Shown here piece after piece: positions 45,336 through 53,100 of a stretch of DNA of 64,000 nucleotides. This DNA is from Deltaproteobacteria bacterium. Its GTDB lineage: Bacteria; Myxococcota; JACRCW01. Position numbers and translations under genes: made by a program. The DNA lies in assembly GCA_016218805.1 (NCBI GenBank), contig JACRCW010000064.1:1-64000 (forward strand). Reading direction: 5' to 3'. A model generated the notes under the pieces. It saw only the letters and a program-made list of their open reading frames with translations. It was not told where the DNA came from and searched no databases. Each line of letters opens with the position of its first letter. The first letter of the stretch is position 1.

Positions 45336-46217
45336 ATGAGCCCGCAATCCAGCGCAGCACCGTCCACCAGCACGGCCACGGTGGCGACCGGAACCGACCG
45401 CGCACCCACGGTGGCGGGAGTGGTCCGCTTTGACATGGCCGCGACGGCGCTGGCCGTCAGCGGCTGGGTGTTCCTCGGCATCACCGGCCTGCCCATTCCG
45501 TGGCGGATCGAGCCGCTCGCGTTGATCGGCGGCCTGCTTGTTTCAATTCCGCTTGCGCTGCTTACAAGCGCGTTGTCGTCCGTGTTGTCCGGTCGGCGGC
45601 CGCGCTTGTGGGTGGATGACGCGTCGCTGGTGCACCATGCAGTGATGCCCATGGATGTCCAGGCCAGCGTGGGGGCCATCACGGAGCGTGCGGCGCGCGC
45701 GCACCTGGTGGCCACGCGCGCGGACGCTCCGCAGGGTTGTGCCGTGCTGGAACTGCAGCATGACGCGGGCCCCGGTTACGGGTTTGTGGACACCGTCGCG
45801 TCCCTGCCGGTGTCCGTGCGGGCGGAACTGACCCCGTCACCGCAGGGCACGGCGGTGCAGGTCACCGCAACATTGCGCACCACCATGGTGCTCACCACCA
45901 ACCGGCCGGAGGTCCTGGAGGGAATCGTGCGCTACCTGGCGCTTCAGGCGGCGGACCCTGTCGTGCGCACGCCGCCCATCCTGCTCCGCAGCGGCCTGGC
46001 GCTGTTTGAACTGTCGCCGTGGCTCGCGCTGGCCGGCGCGTGGTCCGGCGTTGGGGCGGACGGCGCCATTGCGTGGTGCGGTTCCTCGGCCGTCCTGACG
46101 ACGCTGGGATTGGCCATTGTTGCGGTGCAGCGCCATGCGGTGGGCGGGTGGGCGGGTGCGCTGGCATGGGTGGGATGCGCGCTGCCCGTGCTGCTGGGTT
46201 TCATCGGCACGTTGTAG
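45336..46217 (+). CDS. Membrane protein of unknown function
   Basis: 293 residues. The N-terminus is Thr/Ser/Ala-rich, then come two adjacent helices (about 32-82: FDMAATALAVSGWVFLGITG, IGGLLVSIPLALLTSALSSV), a soluble central region of about 130 residues with beta character (VRAELTPSPQGTAVQVTATL) and two C-terminal helices. The two-helix, soluble domain, two-helix layout suits a sensor or assembly factor, but no family is recognised. It converges on the reductase gene, 21 bases away. Confidence 0.65.
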   Translation: MSPQSSAAPSTSTATVATGTDRAPTVAGVVRFDMAATALAVSGWVFLGITGLPIPWRIEPLALIGGLLVSIPLALLTSALSSVLSGRRPRLWVDDASLVHHAVMPMDVQASVGAITERAARAHLVATRADAPQGCAVLELQHDAGPGYGFVDTVASLPVSVRAELTPSPQGTAVQVTATLRTTMVLTTNRPEVLEGIVRYLALQAADPVVRTPPILLRSGLALFELSPWLALAGAWSGVGADGAIAWCGSSAVLTTLGLAIVAVQRHAVGGWAGALAWVGCALPVLLGFIGTL

Positions 46218-46238
46218 CAGCGGGCGCATTGCGGGGGC

Positions 46239-46889
46239 TCAACGCTGCTTCTTCACAATACGCAGATGGGACACCGCCTTGGACGGCGTGAATTCCACGC
46301 ATTCATACAGGTCCTCAACGCCACCCAGACCTTCAAAGATGCGCTCGCCCTGACCCAACAGCAGTGGCACCTGCACCAGGTGCAGCTCATCCACCAGCCC
46401 CGCCTTCATGTACTGGCGCACCGTTCCCGGCCCTCCCGCCAGGCGGACGTCTGCACCCTTGGCAGCCTCCTGGGCGCGCCTCAGTGCGGACTCAATGCCG
46501 TCATTCACAAAGGTGAACGTGGTGCCGCCCTGCATCTCAATGGGGTCCCGCTTCTGGTGGCACAGGACAAAGACAGGGTGGTGATACGGGGGATTGTCTC
46601 CCCACCAGCCCTTCCAGTTGAGGTCCCAGGGCCCGCGGTCCGGGCCAAACATGTGGCGGCCCATGATGGAAGCGCCAATGTTGTCGTCGGAATGGACCAC
46701 AAAGTCGTTGTCGATTCCCTCCGCGCCGTCACCGGGCCGCCCGAACCTGGCGCTGAAGAACCTGGTGGCAAACGCCCAGTCCATGAGCCTGAGTCCGCCC
46801 CTGCCAAACGGCGCATCCAGGGACTGGTTGGGGGCGGCGCTGAAGCCGTCCAGAGACACGGCGAAACTGCGAACCACAAGTCTGCCCAC
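46239..46889 (-). CDS. Dihydrofolate reductase / RibD C-terminal family protein
   Basis: 216 residues. The N-terminus GRLVVRSFAVSLDGFSA, the GRHMFGPDRGPW segment and the C-terminal LAGGPGTVRQYMKAGLVDEL and LLGQGERIFEGL are hallmarks of the RibD_C/YwjB-like reductase branch that binds NADPH. It is not a classic DHFR, and the true substrate is unknown. GTG 46889 is chosen because GGAGGTG lies six bases upstream; the longer upstream reading runs antisense into the leader of the next gene. Confidence 0.88.
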   Translation of the reverse strand: MGRLVVRSFAVSLDGFSAAPNQSLDAPFGRGGLRLMDWAFATRFFSARFGRPGDGAEGIDNDFVVHSDDNIGASIMGRHMFGPDRGPWDLNWKGWWGDNPPYHHPVFVLCHQKRDPIEMQGGTTFTFVNDGIESALRRAQEAAKGADVRLAGGPGTVRQYMKAGLVDELHLVQVPLLLGQGERIFEGLGGVEDLYECVEFTPSKAVSHLRIVKKQR

Positions 46890-47026
46890 GGTGCCACCTC
46901 CGACCTGGAAACCATCTCGGCACGGACCGCCCGCGCCTGCCTGCCCGGCCGCCGAAGTCCGGTCGCCGGCTTGTAGTCTTGCGCTGCATACTCTGCGCGA
47001 GATCTGCACCCTGCGCCTCATTCCGC

Positions 47027-47056
47027 TTGCTTTTGGTTGTGCGGCAAAGCTAACGT
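47027..47056 (+). promoter_or_regulatory. Candidate promoter of the 47107-61564 gene set
   Basis: TTGCTT (47027-47032) and TAACGT (47051-47056), 18 bases apart, lie in an unusually AT-rich stretch (about 47015-47095) ahead of the giant gene. The leader would be about 45 bases. The hexamer match is moderate. Confidence 0.35.
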
Positions 47057-47106
47057 CGCGCGAGCAAACAATAGACATCCGCGAAAAAAGGGCGAGGTCC
47101 TCGACC

Positions 47107-50100
47107 ATGCGACGACTCCTTCACCCGGTTTCTCTGATTCCGGTCCTGGCAGCGCTTCAGTTCGCCCCGTTGACGGCCAACGCGGATGCGTGCGCGCCCG
47201 GTCTCGCGGCGTACCCCGAAGGCTGCTGCAACGGGCGGGTGTGGGCCTCGTGCATCACCAACGTCGAGTACGCGCTGGATTGCTCGTCCACGACGGACCC
47301 GAACCAGGGTTGCATCTGGGACACCGGGTTGAGCGCCTACGGGTGCGGCGACACGACGGTGAACCCGTCGGTGGACCCGTCCCTGACGTATGCGCGCGCG
47401 TGCTCGTGCACCATTGATTGCGCGGGCCGCACCTGCGGCAGCGACGGATGTGGTGGGCAGTGCGGCGTGTGCACCGGCAGCAGCTACTGCGACGGTACGC
47501 AATGCGTCTGCTCCCCGGATTGCACCAACCGGTGGTGCGGTGACGACGGGTGCGGCGGTACCTGCGGTGACTGTACCGGGGGCCAGGTCTGCTACGACCC
47601 CGCCATTGGCTGCGAGAACTGCCAGCCCGATTGCACCGGCAAGCAGTGTGGCTCCGACGGTTGCGGCGGACAGTGCGGGCTGGGCTGCGGCGGCGGCATG
47701 GTGTGCAACGCGCAGGGCCAGTGCGACGTGTGCGTGCCGGATTGCGCCGGGAAGATCTGCGGCAGCGACGGGTGCAGCACCATGTGCGGCAACTGCCCGT
47801 CCCAGTACGACACCTGCAGCGCCGACCAGACAACGTGCATTGCATGCGTCCCGGCGTGTTCGGGCAAGCAGTGCGGCGACAACGGCTGCGGCGGCACGTG
47901 CGGGACCTGTGGGTCAACGGAGATCTGCACCGCGGCGCAGCAGTGCGTGGTGTGCACGCCTGATTGCACGGGCAAGCAGTGCGGTGACGACGGGTGTGGC
48001 GGCTCGTGCGGGACCTGCACGTCGGGCACCTGCTCGGTCAGCGGCGTGTGCGATTCCCGCTATTGCCGCGATATCCCCGCGCTGGGCTGCTGTGACGGCA
48101 CCGAGCGCCTGTCCTGCAGCTACCAGTTGATCGACGTGGAGGACTGCGCGGCCACCGGCGGCATGTGCGGACTGAGCGCCAACTCGTTTGGCGTGGCGGG
48201 GTGTTTCTCTGCCGCGGAGGTGACCAGCAGCGCGCCGTGTCCCGCCCCGTGCACTCCCAACTGCACCAACAAGAACTGCGGTGACGATGGGTGCAACAAC
48301 GTCTGCGGGGTGTGCGGCGCCGGTCAGTTGTGCAACGCCGCCCAGCAGTGCGAGGCGTGCGTGCCCGCGTGTTCGGGACGCGTGTGCGGGTATGACTTCT
48401 GCGGTGGCTCCTGCGGCACGTGCACGGGCGCAGGCGAGGTGTGCACCCCGGATGGCCAGTGCGTGGTGGAGGAGCGGACCTGCGCCAACGTGCCGGTGGG
48501 CGGCTGTTGCGAGGGCGGCATCTACAAGCAGTGCGACGACGGCCCGATGGCCCAGCTGCGCTGCTCGGACTTCGGCGACGTGTGCGGCAGCAATTGGTTC
48601 GGCGGCTTTGCGGGGTGCTGGCCGCAGTCACAATACGAAGGCCCCAAGCCGTGCGCCTGCATTCCCAAGTGCACCGGCAAGGAGTGCGGACCCGACGGGT
48701 GCGGCGGCGTGTGCGGCACCTGCCACGCCGGCCAGGACTGCGATGAGAACGCGCAGTGCGTCTACCCTGCGTGTCCCGATCTCCCGGATGAGCGCTGCTG
48801 CACCGGCGAGGTGCTCTCCGGCTGCAGCCAGCGCGGTGCGCTGCCCGTCGACTGCAAGTCGCGCAACCAGTACTGCGGCTGGGATTCGGACCAGGGCGTC
48901 TACGGCTGCGTGGACTCCCCCAACCTCACCGACCCGGCCGGCGCGCTGCGGAATTGCCCCGGCGCCCCCACGTGCACCCCGAGTTGCACCGGCCGCACCT
49001 GCGGCAGCGACGGATGCGGCGGAAGCTGTGGAACGTGCCCCACCGACCGGACCTGCGATTTCACCACCGGCACGTGCGTGGGCGAAACCATGTGTTCGTC
49101 ACTGCCGCCGGGCGGCTGCTGCTACGTCAACACGGAGTACTACAACATCGTCCAGCACCTCTCCTGCTCGTCGACGGACGACTACCCCTCGCGGCAGCAC
49201 TGCGGCCTGATGCCCAACCCCAGCGGGTGGGGCTCGGTCCAGGGCATGTGCGGCTGGGCTGATGGCCGCGTGGCCTGCGTGCCCAAGACCAGCACCGCCC
49301 AGCCGCCGTCCGGCACCAACATCTACTGCCCCACGGGCACCTGCATCCCCAAGTGCGACGGCACCGACCAATGCGGTGCCGACGGCTGCGGGGGGGTGTG
49401 TGGCATCTGCCCCGCCACACACAGCTGCGTGGCCGCTGCGGACGGGACGGGCGGCCATTGCGTCGCACCGTGTTCGCCTTCATGCGCGGGACGCACATGC
49501 GGCTCTGACGGCTGCGGGGGCAGCTGCGGTGACTGCAACTACAACGAGGAGTGCAAGGAGCTTGAACTCGGCAAGAGCGCGTGCGTCTTTGTCAACCGCT
49601 GCAACGGCCTGCCTGACGAGGGCTGCTGTGACGGGCGGGACCGGGTCAGACGTTGCCACAACGGCTACCCGGTGAGTGAGGAGTGCGGCTCCCTGGTGTC
49701 ATGCGGTTGGTACGAAGGCGGCGGGAGCTACGTGTGCGGGCGCACCAACGGCGCGGCCGACCCGAGCGGAGTCCATCCCAAGACGTGCCCGGGTGGCAGT
49801 TCGGCGTGCGTGCCTCGCTGCGGGGGCAAGGAGTGTGGTGTTGACGGGTGCGGCGGCTCGTGCGGCACGTGCACGGGAGGCATGGAGTGTGACCGCGCGG
49901 GGAAGTGCCGCACACCCACGTTCACGGGCGGCAAATACGACCAGTACACTTACACGTTTTCTCCCTCGGCAGGCTGTTGTTACGACGACGGAACAATGCA
50001 GTACGAACGCTACAACGCGGATGTCTACCTGGGGAAACAGCGCGTAGGGCAATTGCCCTGTTATTACGGCTGCGGGTTCAACGAGCAGTACCAGATGTAC

Positions 50101-53100
50101 ATGTGCAACGAATACGGGAGGCCCGCGCTCCCGTCGGTGGACCCCGCCGGCAACTACCCGCGCGTGTGCCAGGCCCCAACGTGCACGCCCTCCTGCGCTG
50201 GCAAGCAGTGTGGTGACGACGGGTGCGGCGGCAGCTGCGGAAGCTGCGCCGACGGGTCACGCTGCTACGAGAACCAGTGTTACAACCTCTGCACCGAGCC
50301 CGACCCGCGCAGTCACGAGTATTACACGGAAGAGGGGCGCTGCAGTTACGCCACGCTGTACTTCTGCGACAACGGGTTGCCGGCGGAGCTGAACTGCAAC
50401 CAGGTGGGCAGCCTGTGCGGATGGAACGAGTTGCTGGGCGCTTACTCGTGCGGCACCAGCGGTGAGGCGGGACCCGCCGGTACCGAGCCGATCCAGAACC
50501 CCGACTGCGCGTTCGCGTCCGGCACCTGCGGCTTCAAGCGCGGGTGCGGCATCAACGACGGCGCCTGCCCGTCGGGGCAGAGCTGCTCGGTCCAGGGTTA
50601 CGTGGAGGACTACGGGCTCGGGCATTGCGTGAACAACTCGGAGACCCAGTACACAAGCTGCAAGGCCCGTTGCTTCGGCACCCGCGTCATTGAACGTTTC
50701 AATTACCAGTGCTCCTGCAATGAGGGCTGCGAGGTCCTCGGCGACCCTGCCTTCTCGGTCAACAACGCGGTTGAGCACGGCATCTGCTGCACGGACTACG
50801 CCTACGAATGCCAGGGTGCGCCATCCGTTCCCGCGTGCGGGGACGGGTTCTGTTTCCGCGACGCGGGCGAGTCCTGCGCCAGCTGCCCCGGCGACTGCGG
50901 CGCATGTCCCGCCGGGTCCGACACGCCGCCGTGGAACGCTCCCTACGACCGCGCCCCCCGTGCGGCGGCCGGTGGCGGCGTCAACGACCTCGCCCTGAGC
51001 CCGCTGGATGACGTGCTCCCGGTGAGCCCGCCGGTCCCCACCGACGCGCTCATGATGTACGTGCCCGCCCCCGGCATTGACCTTGGACCGCCGGGCTCCC
51101 GTACCAACTTCCAGCCCGGCACCGACGTCATTGCCTCCACCACGGGCCGGCTGGGCCAGGCCCTGCGCTTCTTCACCCAGACGGGCCAGACCGTCACGCA
51201 CGCCGGTGACCTCACCTGGCTGCCTGACGGAGCGCTCCCCCGCGTGGTCAACACGAAGACCCGCGAGAACGGCGGCATGTCCGTGGCCATGTGGATCAAC
51301 GTCCCCGACGACATCGATCCTGCCGCGCTCAACCCGTTGTGGACCGGCCTCCCCGCACCGGATGCCGCCGACAACACCGAGCGGCTGTGCCTGTGGCCCC
51401 GCAAGTACAGCAGCCCCCGCCTCAAGGTGGCCTGTCCCAGGATCAATGGGCAAGAATCCAAGATCACTGACATCCGCATGTACGCCGGCGGCATCGTCGG
51501 CCTGCCCGCAGCCCCCGACGGGAACTGCCTGCGGATGAGCGACTACAAGCAGGACGCCACCTGCCAATGGAGTGGCGCGGAGGACTACGCACGAACCACC
51601 TGCCTCGGCCAGGGGAGCTGCACGCTGAAGTTCCCGGACAACGTCCCGGGCTGCGTCGCCGACTCGCCGTCGACGACCATGTACGTGGAGGCCGTCTGCA
51701 GCGCCAATCCCACGCCGCCCGAGCTGGGCGTGTCCATGCTCATCACGCCGTCGAGCATGGGTCACCAGCTCGCGCTCTCCGCGCCTGGCGCCAGCTTCGC
51801 GTCCACCAAGGAAGTCACCACGGGCGAGTGGCACCACGTGGGCTTCACGTTTCAGCCGTTTGCATCCGAGAAGAAGCGCGCCGGCGGCATTGCCACGCTC
51901 TACCTTGACGGTGAAGCGGTCGCCTCCAACGCATCGGTCCGCTTCCCGCGCCTCCGGTCGTCCACCACCAGCGGCGTCACCACCACAGCGCTGAACCTCT
52001 TCCCGCTCGGGATGAACCCATCCCGCACGGCCACCTCGTCGCTCATTGCGGACGTGGATGAGCTGTTTGTGTACGGACGCGCCATCACCGACGGCGAGAT
52101 GTCCAGCCTGGCGCGCAAGGGCACCCGCGGCCTGCGCATGGTGTGGCCTGAGAATGGTTCTGCGCACCGTTTCCGGAATGACGCCACCAGCCTCTCCCTG
52201 GTCACTGTCGACGCGCCGCACCTGCTGGACGTGGGCGCGCCGGGTGGCTCCCGGACGGTGCGGCGCGAGCAACCCGCCCTCCACGTCGGAAACGACCGTT
52301 CCCTTGAGTTTGGCAAGTCGGGCACGCATGACCTTGCGGGTCTGTCCTCCTACACGTTGATGGCGTGGGTACGGCAACCCGCCTCCGGGACCCTCCGCAC
52401 GCTCATGTCCGCTGGCGAGGCCGGTACCGACGAGCGTCTGAAATTGGAGCGGGTGGATTCCACCGGCGCCTGCGGAGGGCGCGCGCTCGTTGCCACGTTC
52501 AGCGATGGCACCGTCACGCAGACCGACTGTTCCTACGGCTTTGATCCGGACCGCTGGGTCATGCTCGCCGTCACCCAGGGAGGCGGAAAGCGGAGCATCT
52601 ACGTGGACGCGGTGCTGGTTGCCGAGAGCAGCGTGTCCAATCCGGCGGCGCTGTTCGTGGGCACTGGCGGATCGCCCCGGGTGGCGTTCCGCGACGTGGA
52701 CGTCTTCTGGGCGGGGCTGTTCCAGCGGGCGCTCAGCCAGCCGGACCTGGCCATCTGGCGCGGCCAGGGTCCCCTCATGTGGACGGACGGCGCGAAGTAC
52801 ACCGCCGGCGGCGCCGGCAAGGTGCGTGACTACGCGCTCTACCAGGAGCGGGGCGTCACCACCCAGCGACCGACGCTGTGGCAGGGGAACACGCCGCTGG
52901 CGTCCGCCAGTGGCGCCGGCCCGCTCGCGCTCGACCGCGCGACGACGCAGGAACTGACCATTCCGGCGAGCGTACACTTTGCCCGGCCCGAGGGCAGCAC
53001 CACCGACGACGCCCCGCGCATCTTCTCCTACGCCGCGCGCGTGGTGATGAACGGCGACGGCACCTACCCACTGGTTGACCGCCAGGTGGCATCCGGGGGG

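Noticed and set aside
45007..45339. Small open readings in the hairpin-rich gap
   Set aside because: They are made of palindromes and homopolymer runs, with Arg/Gly/Pro-only content and no start signals.
46216..46249. AGCAGCG/CGCTGCT inverted repeat between convergent genes as a shared terminator
   Set aside because: The right arm lies inside the reductase coding region and the loop is 20 bases.
47395..50290. CRISPR array
   Set aside because: The repeats are in-frame protein-coding Cys modules of variable length with diverged copies, not short identical repeats with unique spacers.
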